Positions 52,744-60,973 of a stretch of DNA of 64,000 nucleotides are shown here, piece after piece. The notes under the pieces are model-generated. The model ran no database searches. It saw nothing but the letters and a program-made list of their open reading frames with translations, and had not been told where the DNA came from. The stretch lies in the NCBI GenBank assembly GCA_050946535.1, contig JBMNUZ010000005.1:59230-123229 (forward strand), in the 5' to 3' direction. Made by a program: the position numbers and the translations under genes. This DNA comes from RUG708 sp050946535. GTDB lineage: Bacteria > Bacillota > Clostridia > Peptostreptococcales > Anaerovoracaceae. Position 1 is the first letter of the stretch. Every line of letters begins with the position of its first letter.

Positions 52744-53293
52744 CTAAAATACCTCCGAATATTTTGTTTACCTGTTCACTTATCATTTCCTTCAGATACC
52801 CGATAATTACCGTATCGTTGATGGGCACGTCACCGATCTGCTCCTTTACATCCTCCGTGCGGAAGACGTATTCGGTGTCGTCGTTGGCAAGTATCAGATG
52901 AAACTCAAGCTCGGGGTGTCCCATTATCGATATCGCCATAGTCTCGCCTACGTCGCCGAGCGGCTTCCTGTCGATATTGTCTATCTCGTAGGTGGCCGTT
53001 ACGATCGTTCCCTTCCCTGGCTCCGACTCTATGGTGATGCCCCCTCCTGCCATTTCGGCGGACTGTCTCAGCAGCGGTATGCCGAGCCCTGCCTTTCTGG
53101 TGGTGCGGGTCGTATAAAACGGATCGGACACCTTCTTTATAGTTTCCTCCGACATTCCCCATCCGTCGTCTTTTACATACATGGTCAGGAGATTCTTTTT
53201 TTTCTCCGCCTTGATGCCGGCCTCGATGTATGTGGAACCGACGACTGCAGAATTCTGCATTATGTCCATCAGGTGCAACGATAAGTCAGTCAT
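52727..53293 (-). CDS. GHKL-type ATPase in hydrogenase operon
   Basis: The 188-residue protein is a stand-alone histidine-kinase-type ATP-binding domain. N box SLHLMDIMQNSAVVGST, G1 VKDDGWGMSEE, and G2 TRKAGLGIPLLRQSAE are visible, with a further KGTIVTATYEI strand. There is no dimerisation or phospho-acceptor His domain and no sensor. Its place between the NuoE-like and HndB-like genes recurs in clostridial hydrogenase operons. It probably acts with other regulatory proteins of this operon; mechanism unknown. Confidence 0.9.
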   Translation of the reverse strand: MTDLSLHLMDIMQNSAVVGSTYIEAGIKAEKKKNLLTMYVKDDGWGMSEETIKKVSDPFYTTRTTRKAGLGIPLLRQSAEMAGGGITIESEPGKGTIVTATYEIDNIDRKPLGDVGETMAISIMGHPELEFHLILANDDTEYVFRTEDVKEQIGDVPINDTVIIGYLKEMISEQVNKIFGGILDEIIS

Positions 53294-53301
53294 GATTTCC
53301 T

Positions 53302-53793
53302 TTAGCTTTCTTTATACTTGTCTACGATGTTCTGTACATCGTTCGGAACAAGTTTTCCGTAAACTTCACCGTTTACCATAGCTACAGGAGCAAGACCGCA
53401 GGCTCCTACGCAGCGGCACGCGTCAAGGCTGAACACTCCGTCCTCAGTAACCTCGCCGGCCTTGATGCCGAGGCTCTCCTCGAACTTCTCGAGGATCTTG
53501 CCTGAACCTTTTACATAGCACGCAGTTCCGAGACATACGTTGACAGCGTATTTGCCTTTAGGCTGCGTTGAAAACTGCGCATAAAAAGTGACGATGCCAT
53601 AGATTTCAGCAAGAGGAACATTCATCGCATTGGAAACGATCTCCTGAACCTCCAGCGGGAGATATCCAAAGTAGTCCTGCACATCGTGAAGAACCTGTAT
53701 CAGAGCCCCCTCTGTATCTTTATAACTGTCGATGATCTCGAGGATCTTCTTTTTCTGATCATCAGTAACATCGACTTTTCTCAATTTGCTCAT
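53302..53793 (-). CDS. hydC: NuoE-like [2Fe-2S] hydrogenase subunit (HydC/HndA type)
   Basis: The 163-residue protein carries one [2Fe-2S] cluster that passes electrons in NAD-linked hydrogenases. The ligand motifs are VCLGTACYVKGSG (first two Cys) and LDACRCVGACGLAP. The N-terminal helical bundle contains LIQVLHDVQDYFGYLP and IYGIVTFYAQF, typical of NuoE. A strong AGGAGG site precedes the ATG. It forms the electron-transfer trio with the HndB-like and NuoF-like proteins. Confidence 0.95.
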   Translation of the reverse strand: MSKLRKVDVTDDQKKKILEIIDSYKDTEGALIQVLHDVQDYFGYLPLEVQEIVSNAMNVPLAEIYGIVTFYAQFSTQPKGKYAVNVCLGTACYVKGSGKILEKFEESLGIKAGEVTEDGVFSLDACRCVGACGLAPVAMVNGEVYGKLVPNDVQNIVDKYKES

Positions 53794-53848
53794 AAAGATA
53801 TACCTCCTGTTAATTTTTATTAAGCAATATACAGAAACAGATTCTGTG

Positions 53849-54598
53849 TCAGCCCTCGGAACCGAGCGTGAATTCTGCCCGGGGACTTTTCAGCAGGCTG
53901 ATCAGAGCACCGGCATCACCGATCTGTTTGTCTGTCGATATATAATTTAATTTCTCGGATATGTCCCACAGGTAGTGGGCGTCTGAATTCCTGAGATACG
54001 GGTATTCAGCCAGTCCGGGATAATTATCAAAGAATGAATCTGCATCGCACGAGGCCGACAGTTCTATCAGGCTGACGCCGAGATCCTCCGGAATAGCTCC
54101 GAGGTTCGAAATCATGCTGTATGAAGATCTGTCGACGTGAGCCGGCACCGCGATGCCTCCGGCTCCTTCAACTTCGGCGAAGACTTCCTCGACCGTAAGC
54201 ATAGACGCCGATATCAGCAGGGTGTCGACTCTGCCGGTCTCTTCGTCGCCGCTGTCAAGAATCAGCTGTTCGCCGAATATGTCTTCTCTGTTTTTTACAG
54301 GCGGCAGCGATTCAGCGATCCTGCGCCCGGTCTTTTCTGCACTTTCGATGTCCGGAAACAGCGAAAGTATGTGGACTTCCTCGGCGCTCTCGATTTCCAT
54401 TGCCGGAACGACGATCACGCCGGCCTGTTTTCCGACTTCAGCCGCGGCAGCCGCGTTGAGACACGAGTTGTGATCGGATACCGCTATGATGTCGAGGCCT
54501 TTGAGAGCCGCCATGTTTACTATGTTGTTCGGCGTCATGTCGTTTCCCCCGCACGGAGAAAGCGCCGAATGAATGTGCATATCGTAATAATATTTCAC
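53849..54598 (-). CDS. PHP-domain phosphoesterase-like protein in hydrogenase operon
   Basis: The 249-residue product is a PHP fold: DMHIHSALSPCG (metal motif I), VSDHNS (II), VVPAMEIESAEEVHIL (III), AVPAHVDRS, and a final NSDAHYLWDI. The metal ligands of the family are all present. Targets are unknown; PHP enzymes include histidinol-phosphatase and nucleoside-diphosphate phosphatases. I start at the GTG at 54598, which overlaps the stop of the preceding gene as GTGA. It probably belongs with the DRTGG and ATPase proteins as a regulatory set. Confidence 0.88.
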   Translation of the reverse strand: MKYYYDMHIHSALSPCGGNDMTPNNIVNMAALKGLDIIAVSDHNSCLNAAAAAEVGKQAGVIVVPAMEIESAEEVHILSLFPDIESAEKTGRRIAESLPPVKNREDIFGEQLILDSGDEETGRVDTLLISASMLTVEEVFAEVEGAGGIAVPAHVDRSSYSMISNLGAIPEDLGVSLIELSASCDADSFFDNYPGLAEYPYLRNSDAHYLWDISEKLNYISTDKQIGDAGALISLLKSPRAEFTLGSEG

Positions 54599-54939
54599 TT
54601 TTTCCCGCCTGTAAGAGCTTCGTGGAGTCTCCACGAAATCTCGTAGCTGTTCATCGCCGACGACAGCACAGGAATGTTTTCCTTCTCGGCCCGCTCCACG
54701 GTGCTCTCCGGCACCGGTATGTCCTCCGGCACGATGATGCAGCCTATTTCAGCAAGTTCGGCCACGGCAATGATGTTTACGTTTGCGAGGACTGTAACCC
54801 ACGCGCATCCTGCGGGCGCCTGCGCCATGACCCTGCTCAGGAGATCGCAGCAGTAGCCTGTCGTTATCTCCCTGTTTTTATAAATGGCGCCGCTCAGCAG
54901 AGTTCCTTGAATACACTCTGCCAGATCGCTTATAGTCAA
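54595..54939 (-). CDS. DRTGG-domain protein, copy 2
   Basis: The 114-residue protein resembles the DRTGG domain (named from CBS/HPr-kinase-associated proteins): ITTGYCCDLLSRVMA, then ANVNIIAVAELAEIGCIIVP and a late IPVLSSAMNSYEIS. No catalytic site is evident. The start codon is a TTG; I prefer 54939, where GGGGAGG lies 9 nt upstream, over 54948, which touches that run. The paralogue is at 57193. Its end overlaps the PHP gene start. Confidence 0.8.
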   Translation of the reverse strand: MTISDLAECIQGTLLSGAIYKNREITTGYCCDLLSRVMAQAPAGCAWVTVLANVNIIAVAELAEIGCIIVPEDIPVPESTVERAEKENIPVLSSAMNSYEISWRLHEALTGGKK

Positions 54940-55066
54940 TGGATTCAACCTCCCCGTTTCAGCCGTCTTGTCCGCCGGCCTTTCAATTACGTCTCAAGCG
55001 CTTTGGATGTTTTTCCTTCGTTTCGAAATCTCCTTCGTCTGCGCTTTCTGGCTTTCCGGCCTCTGA

Positions 55067-56623
55067 CTAACTCTCCAGCGCTTCGGAAGGTTCTTCTTCC
55101 TCTTCGCCGTCTTCGCCGTCGTCCGGCCCGCCGGATTCCTTTATACTGGATTCCTTAATGCCGGATTCCTTTATATCAAATATATATGACGTTTCTGTCT
55201 CAGTTTCTATCTCTTGGCTTCCCGGGCCTCCTGTATCGCCGCCGGACGCTTCCATTGTCGGCGGAAGGACGCCTTCGAGCTCGTACATCTCGTTCGCGAG
55301 GAAACGGACTTTTTCGCGCAGTTTGAATACGCAGTCCGTGAGCTTGGCCTTGCCTCTCACGATGTCTTCAGCAAGCGCATTGCACGTCGGCGCTCCGCAC
55401 GCTCCGCAGTCGATTCCCGGCAGGCCCTCGTTTATCTTCTCCATGTCCGACAGCATCTTGAAAGCTACCGACATGTCCGAGCTGAGCTTGTCTACAGGGA
55501 TGTGTTCCGGTTTTCTGTCCCACAGGAGATCGTGGTAATCGATATCGAAGTGCGGCAGCTCGTTTACCTTGTAGCGGTTGTTCTGCTCCGAGCGCATCTC
55601 CTTCATGATGACCTGAGCCACATAGACATTCTTGACTGTGAGCGGTCCGCCGAGGCATCCGCCCTTGCAGGCAAGGCATTCCATGAATTCAAGGTCCTTG
55701 AACTTGCTGTCTTCTATGCTTTCGATGGTTTCGAGTATTTCGACCACATCGTGTATTCCGTCAACGGCGATGAATTTTTTCGTATCGGCCGCCAGGGCTT
55801 CGCCGCCCGGGTTAGGCCATCTGACGCCGTAGACGCTTGCCGTCGCCAGGTCTTCTTCCTCCTCTGGAGGTATTGACTTTACAGCGGCGCGCAGCTTCAT
55901 GTAAATGTCCTGGAACGATATGATCACGTCTATATCTGACTTTGTACCTCTCAGAGGCGCATTCTTGGTGTGCATCTTTGCGGCGCACGGAGATATGAAA
56001 AATATGCCGATGTCGTCCGGATCGAGTCCGGTCTTTTCAGCCGTTATCCTGCGCGCCATCCCGGCAGCCGCTTCGACCGGTGCCTGCAGCGGCAGCAGAT
56101 TATCGATCAAGCTCGGGAATTTGATCTGCACCAGCTTTACGATAGCCGGGCATGCCGTTGAAATCACCGGCTTCTTTAGGTCTGATCTCTTGATGTACTG
56201 ACGCGTCGCGTTGCTGATGACCTCTGCGCCTTCCGCCACTTCGAACACATCGTCGAATCCGATCTTCTTCAGCGCGGTAAGAATGTGGTTTCTGGTTCTC
56301 GCCGTCTTGAACTGGCTGTAGAGCGCAGGCGCAGGCAGCGCAACGGTGTATTTGTATTCGTCTATAAGATCCAGGCTGTCTGTAACAGCTTTTTTCGCAT
56401 TGTGTGTGCATATTCTGATGCACTCTCCGCAGTCGATGCAGCGCTCGCTGATGATGACCGCCTTTCCGTTTCTGACCCTGATGGCCTGAGTCGGGCAGTT
56501 TTTTATGCAGTTCGTGCATCCCATGCATTTGTCTCTGTCAAGGCGCACTGAATGAAACATGTCTTCTGATGCCTGGAGCTGCTCTTCGAGGGCAGCGTTT
56601 TTTTCCTTTTCTTCCTTCATCAT
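55067..56623 (-). CDS. Hydrogenase-like Fe-S protein with divergent H-cluster motifs (putative sensor, group C/D-like)
   Basis: The 518-residue protein has two N-terminal [4Fe-4S] ferredoxin motifs (CMGCTNCIKNCP, CIDCGECIRICT). A hydrogenase large-subunit-like domain follows, with altered motifs: ISTACPAIVKL (P1), ISPCAAKMHT (P2) and ECLACKGGCLGGP (P3). A [4Fe-4S] domain of the PF04060 kind (DCGACGAPTC) comes next, then a coiled segment and an acidic tail. All four H-cluster cysteine positions seem kept, but the neighbours differ from HydA at 48794. Such proteins are thought to sense H2 or redox state. No PAS domain is seen. The tail contains a 15-bp triplicate coding KESGI-like units. The start at 56623 follows AGGAGG. 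Confidence 0.86.
   Translation of the reverse strand: MMKEEKEKNAALEEQLQASEDMFHSVRLDRDKCMGCTNCIKNCPTQAIRVRNGKAVIISERCIDCGECIRICTHNAKKAVTDSLDLIDEYKYTVALPAPALYSQFKTARTRNHILTALKKIGFDDVFEVAEGAEVISNATRQYIKRSDLKKPVISTACPAIVKLVQIKFPSLIDNLLPLQAPVEAAAGMARRITAEKTGLDPDDIGIFFISPCAAKMHTKNAPLRGTKSDIDVIISFQDIYMKLRAAVKSIPPEEEEDLATASVYGVRWPNPGGEALAADTKKFIAVDGIHDVVEILETIESIEDSKFKDLEFMECLACKGGCLGGPLTVKNVYVAQVIMKEMRSEQNNRYKVNELPHFDIDYHDLLWDRKPEHIPVDKLSSDMSVAFKMLSDMEKINEGLPGIDCGACGAPTCNALAEDIVRGKAKLTDCVFKLREKVRFLANEMYELEGVLPPTMEASGGDTGGPGSQEIETETETSYIFDIKESGIKESSIKESGGPDDGEDGEEEEEPSEALES
55131..55175 (-). repeat. In-frame 15-bp repeat, 3 copies, in the hydrogenase-like gene
   Basis: GGATTCCTTTATACT-type units occur three times in succession on the plus strand at the 3' end of the gene at 55067-56623, coding for a KES[GS]I pentapeptide on the minus strand. 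Confidence 0.85.
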
Positions 56624-56727
56624 ATCAACAGCCTCCTGTGTCCCTCTCAAGGTTTAATTCAAGGCTTGATAAATAAATATGTCCGCGCCGTACTTGTAAT
56701 CTACTGCCGCGGGCATTGCGATACATT

Positions 56728-57180
56728 CTATCTGATGTCAAAAGTCATCCTGACTTTTGTGCCCTTCCCCGGGCTTGTGTCTATTACCATTTCATCTGAA
56801 TTGCGCTTCATGTTGGGCAGCCCCATGCCCGCTCCGAAGCCCATCATCCTGACCTCTTCCGAAGCTGTGGAATAGCCCTCCTGCATAGCAAGATCGAGGT
56901 TTTCTATTCCCTTTCCGTGATCTTCTATTAAGATCTCGACGTGATCCGGATATATGTCTGTATATGCCATACCCCCGCCGCCGTGTATGAATGCGTTTAT
57001 CTCAGCTTCGTACATGGCAACCGATATGCGTTTTATGTGGGCGGGATCGATGCCGAGCATTGTAAGTGTCTTTTTCACCTTGCTCGAAGCTTCGCCTGCC
57101 GACGCGAAATTATCTTTGAGGATAGGCGTTTCAATGTGCATACTATTGCTGTTGCTATTGCTTTCCGCCAATTTTTCCAC
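56728..57180 (-). CDS. RsbW-like anti-sigma/serine kinase-type ATPase
   Basis: The product of about 150 residues is a short GHKL ATPase of the RsbW/SpoIIAB class. The N box is ISVAMYEAEINAFIHGG, G1 is IEDHGKGIENL and G2 is MGFGAGMGLPNMKRN. Family members phosphorylate STAS anti-anti-sigma proteins or bind sigma factors, but no STAS or sigma gene is near. GTG at 57180 or TTG at 57171 (AGGTGG 5 nt upstream) may be the start. Gene order places it between the first DRTGG protein and the hydrogenase-like sensor. Confidence 0.87.
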   Translation of the reverse strand: MEKLAESNSNSNSMHIETPILKDNFASAGEASSKVKKTLTMLGIDPAHIKRISVAMYEAEINAFIHGGGGMAYTDIYPDHVEILIEDHGKGIENLDLAMQEGYSTASEEVRMMGFGAGMGLPNMKRNSDEMVIDTSPGKGTKVRMTFDIR

Positions 57181-57192
57181 CTTTTGATTCTG

Positions 57193-57546
57193 TCAGATCT
57201 GGCGCCCTGAGCTTACACCCTCGCGGAACAGAATGCCGCAGGCCTCAAACATGGAGAGATTCGTGCTGAGAACGGTTACAGAACTCTCCTGTGCCAGATC
57301 CATGACCGGATCAGGTACCTTTTTCCCTCTTACAAACAACACTGCAGTTACATTCATCATCTCCGCCGTCCTTATGACCTGAGGGTTCATAAGACCCGTT
57401 ATTATGAGACTGCCGTCCGCCGTTCCAACCATAACTTCGCTCATAAGATCGGCAGCTACCGCACGCGTGATATCCACCTGTCCTGTTTTTTCAGGTTCGT
57501 AGAGAACCTGTGCCGATACCAAGCCGGCCAATTTCTGAATATCCAT
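57193..57546 (-). CDS. DRTGG-domain protein, copy 1
   Basis: The 117-residue protein is the first gene of the operon and resembles the second DRTGG protein at 54595: ITRAVAADLMSEVMVGTADG, a middle LIITGLMNPQVIRTAEMMNV strand-helix, and a final SVTVLSTNLSMFEACGIL. It has no visible active site and may bind nucleotide or protein partners. An AGGAG site precedes the ATG. The two copies are diverged, so the duplication is not recent. Confidence 0.82.
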   Translation of the reverse strand: MDIQKLAGLVSAQVLYEPEKTGQVDITRAVAADLMSEVMVGTADGSLIITGLMNPQVIRTAEMMNVTAVLFVRGKKVPDPVMDLAQESSVTVLSTNLSMFEACGILFREGVSSGRQI

Positions 57547-57662
57547 CGAGAAACTTCTCCTGAAAGTACGATATATTGATAATGTATTTTTATTTCGTTA
57601 TGCCGGTGCCGTCATTCCTTGTGACGCATCGGCGGCTAAACACGTTGGAATTTCTTAATTTG

Positions 57663-57690
57663 ATTTTATCAAATTATCTAATTATTGCAA
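57663..57690 (-). promoter_or_regulatory. Candidate promoter of the hydrogenase operon
   Basis: Minus-strand TTGCAA (57690-57685), 16-bp spacer, TAAAAT (57668-57663), 117 bp upstream of the first ATG. A small palindrome GGTCCGCTGGACC lies further upstream near 57809-57821. No clear Rex-type site was found. Confidence 0.4.
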
Positions 57691-57947
57691 GGCGGGCTTT
57701 CCGGCAGAATTTCTTCGCTGGTTATTTAATATACAAATACAACAACGAAAATTATGCGGCTGATTTTTCACTTCGTACACTTTTTTACGTAAAATCGTGA
57801 TTTTTATGTATAAAAACGGTCCGCTGGACCAATTTTTGAACTGGGTTTAGTATGATCTAGTTGATTGTATTGCCTATATTATGCCGTTTCAATATTATTC
57901 ATACGTATTATTGTGCTTTACTGGGTGAATTTATTAACGCAAATTTT

Positions 57948-58000
57948 AAAAAAAAATTTGCGAAAACCGGAAAAAAATGAAATCCGGCTCTGCGCAAATT
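57948..58000 (-). terminator. Nested-hairpin terminator of the D-Ala-D-Ala carboxypeptidase gene
   Basis: On the minus strand an outer stem AATTTGCG/CGCAAATT encloses an inner CCGGA/TCCGG stem and is followed by a long T-run. It starts about 22 bp after the stop at 58023. Confidence 0.78.
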
Positions 58001-58022
58001 CTTTAATATTGATATAACGTTA

Positions 58023-59231
58023 TTAGTTTGTAATTTTATTCCATATGTTTTCTATATATGACAGGGCTTTATACAAGAACGACTGATCGACCGAATTCTG
58101 CGTAACCAATTTATAGGTCGCCATCTCCTGGCCGTCTCTGTAAATCGTGATCTCTCCCGCTTCGGTTCCTTCTTTGACCGGGGCGGTGAGTTCCTCCGAC
58201 TTCGTTTCATATGTGAAATCATCTTTCGTGTATGTCGTTCCCGTATCCGTCTTTTCTACGGTCATGGTCAGATCTTCTTCAGGCACGAGGCTGACCTTGT
58301 CCATAGTGCCTTCCTTTACGGTGCTCGCCGCGACCGCCTGATTCTTGTGCACGATCGTAAGTGCCTCGAAATTAGCGAATCCCCAGTCTAGAATCTTGAT
58401 AGCGTCCGGGTACTGGTCTTCTCTGGTCGAATGCATCGTGACGCTTATCAGATCGAGTCCGTCTCTTTCGGCGTCAGCCACCAGGCAGGCCTGCGCAGCA
58501 TTCGTGTAACCGGTCTTGATGCCTTTTATTCCTTCGTAATAGTAAGATCTCTCTACGCCGTCCACCGTAACCGTTCCGTCTCCCGTAAGGAGTTGATTGG
58601 AATTCGTAACTTTTCTCGCCTCGCTCATGTTCGTGGCAGGAATGGTATACGTCTTCGTCTTTACGATCTTCGCGAACTCTTCGTTTTTCATCGCTTCGGA
58701 GGCTATCAGCGCAAGGTCGTGAGCAGTGGTGACGTGCTGATCGTTCGGGAGGCCGTTAGGTGTAACAAAATGAGTGTTTGTGCATCCTATTTCTTCGGCT
58801 CTCTCATTCATGAGCACCGCGAAGTCCTCCACGCTGCCAGCTACGGCGTCTGCCAGGGCTACCGCCATGTCGTTCGCGGACTTGAGCATCATGCCGTAGA
58901 GAAGCTGCTCGACCGTCAGCTGCTCCCCTGCTTTCAGCTCCAGGTTGCTGCCTTCGACTTGCGTGGCGTCAACCCCTACCGTGACCACCTCGTCGAGCGG
59001 AAGATTTTCTATCGCCAGCAGGGCGGTCATTATCTTAGTCGTGCTTGCAGGATATTCGGTCATGTCCATCGACTTGTCGAACAGGACTTCTCCCGTATTC
59101 GCGTCTATGAGGACAGCGCTCTGAGCGCCTGTCTCAGGAATGGTTGTTACCGCCGCAGATGCTGTATATGTAAATGCCGCCGGCATTAACAGCACTATTG
59201 AAAGAACTATCGCTGTTAATCGCTTTCTCAT
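58023..59231 (-). CDS. dacF: D-alanyl-D-alanine carboxypeptidase (PBP5/DacF type)
   Basis: This low-molecular-weight PBP trims pentapeptides in peptidoglycan. The 402-residue precursor has a signal peptide (about 1-26, ending ASA). The S11 motifs are SxxK in PASTTKIMTALL, SxN in KSANDMAVAL and KTG in GIKTGYTNAAQ. A PBP5_C beta domain (about 290-375) follows, then a C-terminal amphipathic helix that would dock on the membrane. An AGGGGGT site precedes the ATG. In some Firmicutes dacF is linked with spoIIA genes; here it is alone, so symbol choice between dacA and dacF is loose. Confidence 0.93.
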   Translation of the reverse strand: MRKRLTAIVLSIVLLMPAAFTYTASAAVTTIPETGAQSAVLIDANTGEVLFDKSMDMTEYPASTTKIMTALLAIENLPLDEVVTVGVDATQVEGSNLELKAGEQLTVEQLLYGMMLKSANDMAVALADAVAGSVEDFAVLMNERAEEIGCTNTHFVTPNGLPNDQHVTTAHDLALIASEAMKNEEFAKIVKTKTYTIPATNMSEARKVTNSNQLLTGDGTVTVDGVERSYYYEGIKGIKTGYTNAAQACLVADAERDGLDLISVTMHSTREDQYPDAIKILDWGFANFEALTIVHKNQAVAASTVKEGTMDKVSLVPEEDLTMTVEKTDTGTTYTKDDFTYETKSEELTAPVKEGTEAGEITIYRDGQEMATYKLVTQNSVDQSFLYKALSYIENIWNKITN

Positions 59232-59276
59232 ATAACCCCCTGTCTCGTATGCAAAGAAAAAATCTACTATTGTTTG

Positions 59277-59305
59277 ATTATAGCATTCAGAAAAAATAAG
59301 TCCAA
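59277..59305 (-). promoter_or_regulatory. Promoter of the D-Ala-D-Ala carboxypeptidase gene
   Basis: Minus-strand TTGGAC (59305-59300), 17-bp spacer, TATAAT (59282-59277), 46 bp upstream of the ATG. Confidence 0.78.
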
Positions 59306-59510
59306 TTTAATATGTTTTATTTAAGGCCTTATTAGTACTTTTAATGAAGGAGCCGCTTGCGGATGAAAAATCATGTGCCCAGACTTCAGCCAGCCCCGGC
59401 GGCGTTGAAAGATCCGCGCGCAAAAACGAAATCCAATGGCGCGGGTGCAAACTCGGAGCAGGCTCTCGTTCTGCAGCCAGCTTTTCCCCCCTGACCTTTA
59501 CCTCTGCCCA

Positions 59511-59695
59511 CGAACTCCCCGCGGCATTCCCGCATCTTCCACGCGAACTTCCCTCTCTATTCCCGCGTCTTCCTCGCGAACTTTCTTCTTCTTTCCCGCG
59601 AACTCCCCGCGCCATTCCCTCATCATTCCCGCGACCGTCCGCGTCTTCCCCGCAAACCTCTCTCTCTCTTCTTCCCCGCAACCGTCCCCTCGCGT
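59511..59695. repeat. 11-bp-based tandem repeat, about 16 copies
   Basis: CGAAC words lie at 59511, 59544, 59577 and 59599 (steps 33, 33, 22), followed by a CGACC at 59632. Between them are units like CGCATTCCCG, so the basic period is 11 bp with consensus CGNNNTTCCCG. The array is in the gap between dacF and the serC promoter. Confidence 0.85.
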
Positions 59696-59743
59696 CAAAG
59701 TTTTTTAAACAATTTATATTAATTGATATTAACCTTATGCCCG

Positions 59744-59772
59744 TTGCCATTCATCGTTTAAAAGCGTATAAT
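59744..59772 (+). promoter_or_regulatory. serC-serA promoter
   Basis: TTGCCA (59744-59749), 17-bp spacer, TATAAT (59767-59772), leaving a leader of about 87 nt. No riboswitch or T-box motif was seen in the leader. Confidence 0.75.
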
Positions 59773-59865
59773 GTAGCCATATTTTTATAATGTTATTAAA
59801 TTAACATAATATACACAACCACTTTTAATAACACTTTTTTCAATTTACAGGAGGGCGATTTATCA

Positions 59866-60948
59866 ATGGATAGAGTTTATAACTTCGCTGCAGGTCCTTC
59901 TACGCTACCTGTCGAGGTTCTCAAAGAAGCAGCAGCAGATATGCTGAATTACAAAGGCTGTGGAATGTCTGTCATGGAAATGAGTCACCGCTCTCAGGAT
60001 TTCCAGGACATTATAGATGCAGCCGAAAGAGACCTGAGAGACCTTATGAATATTCCTGACAACTACAAGGTCCTTTTCCTTCAGGGCGGCGGTACTCTTC
60101 AGTTCTCGATGGTTCCTATAAACCTGCTGAGAAAGTCGAAAAAAGCAGATTACATCATTACCGGCAACTGGGCTAACAAAGCTTATATCGAGGCTCAGAA
60201 ATTCGGTGATATTGCCGCTGCGGCTTCATCAAAGGACAAGAACTTCACCTACGTTCCTAAAGTAGGAAAAGAAGCATTCCGTCCGGACGCCGACTATGTA
60301 TATATCACTACCAACAATACTATATACGGAACGAGATTCAACTACATTCCTGACACGGGAGACATCGAGCTCGTCGCAGACCAGTCGTCGAACTTCCTCG
60401 CCGAGGAATATAATGTAAAGGATTTCGGACTTATCTATGCAGGAGCTCAGAAAAACGTCGGACCTGCCGGCGTCACAATCGTCATCGTCCGCGACGACCT
60501 CATCGGATATGCTCCGGAGAACACGCCTGTATATCTCAACTATAAGATTCACGCCGACAAAGGTTCAATGTACAACACGCCTCCGTGCTATAATATCTAC
60601 ATGGCCGGCCTCACGTTCAAGTGGATCAAGAAGATGGGCGGGGTAAAGGCTCTCGAGAAGCACAACATCGAACAAGCCGCAAGACTTTACGATGCCATCG
60701 ACAACAGCAGCCTTTTCACATGCCCTGTAGTTCCTGAAGACCGTTCGAGAATGAACGCCGTATTCGTAACTGGCAGCAAGGATCTCGACGCAAAATTCGT
60801 CGCTGAAGCGAAGGAGCACGGAATCGTCAACATCAAGGGACACAGATCCGTCGGAGGCCTGCGCGCAAGCATTTACAACGCTATGTCCGACGAAGGCGTT
60901 GACGCCCTCATAGACTTCATGAAGAAGTTCGAAATGGAAAACAAATAA
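59866..60948 (+). CDS. serC: Phosphoserine aminotransferase
   Basis: SerC transaminates 3-phosphohydroxypyruvate to phosphoserine, the second step of serine synthesis, with PLP. The 360-residue protein starts YNFAAGPSTLPVEVL and has SVMEMSHRS, FLQGGGTLQF, the PLP lysine region IYAGAQKNVGPAG, and the C-terminal GLRASIYNAMSDEGVDAL, all characteristic. An AGGAGGG site precedes the ATG. serA follows 25 bp later, so the two form an operon. A phosphoserine phosphatase gene is not in the window. Confidence 0.96.
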   Translation: MDRVYNFAAGPSTLPVEVLKEAAADMLNYKGCGMSVMEMSHRSQDFQDIIDAAERDLRDLMNIPDNYKVLFLQGGGTLQFSMVPINLLRKSKKADYIITGNWANKAYIEAQKFGDIAAAASSKDKNFTYVPKVGKEAFRPDADYVYITTNNTIYGTRFNYIPDTGDIELVADQSSNFLAEEYNVKDFGLIYAGAQKNVGPAGVTIVIVRDDLIGYAPENTPVYLNYKIHADKGSMYNTPPCYNIYMAGLTFKWIKKMGGVKALEKHNIEQAARLYDAIDNSSLFTCPVVPEDRSRMNAVFVTGSKDLDAKFVAEAKEHGIVNIKGHRSVGGLRASIYNAMSDEGVDALIDFMKKFEMENK

Positions 60949-60973
60949 ATTAGAAAGAGGATGTCCTTAAAGT

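Noticed and set aside
57800..57830. Rex-binding site upstream of the hydrogenase operon
   Set aside because: The palindrome GGTCCGCTGGACC does not match the TTGTTAA-type consensus and lies more than 100 bp above the candidate promoter.
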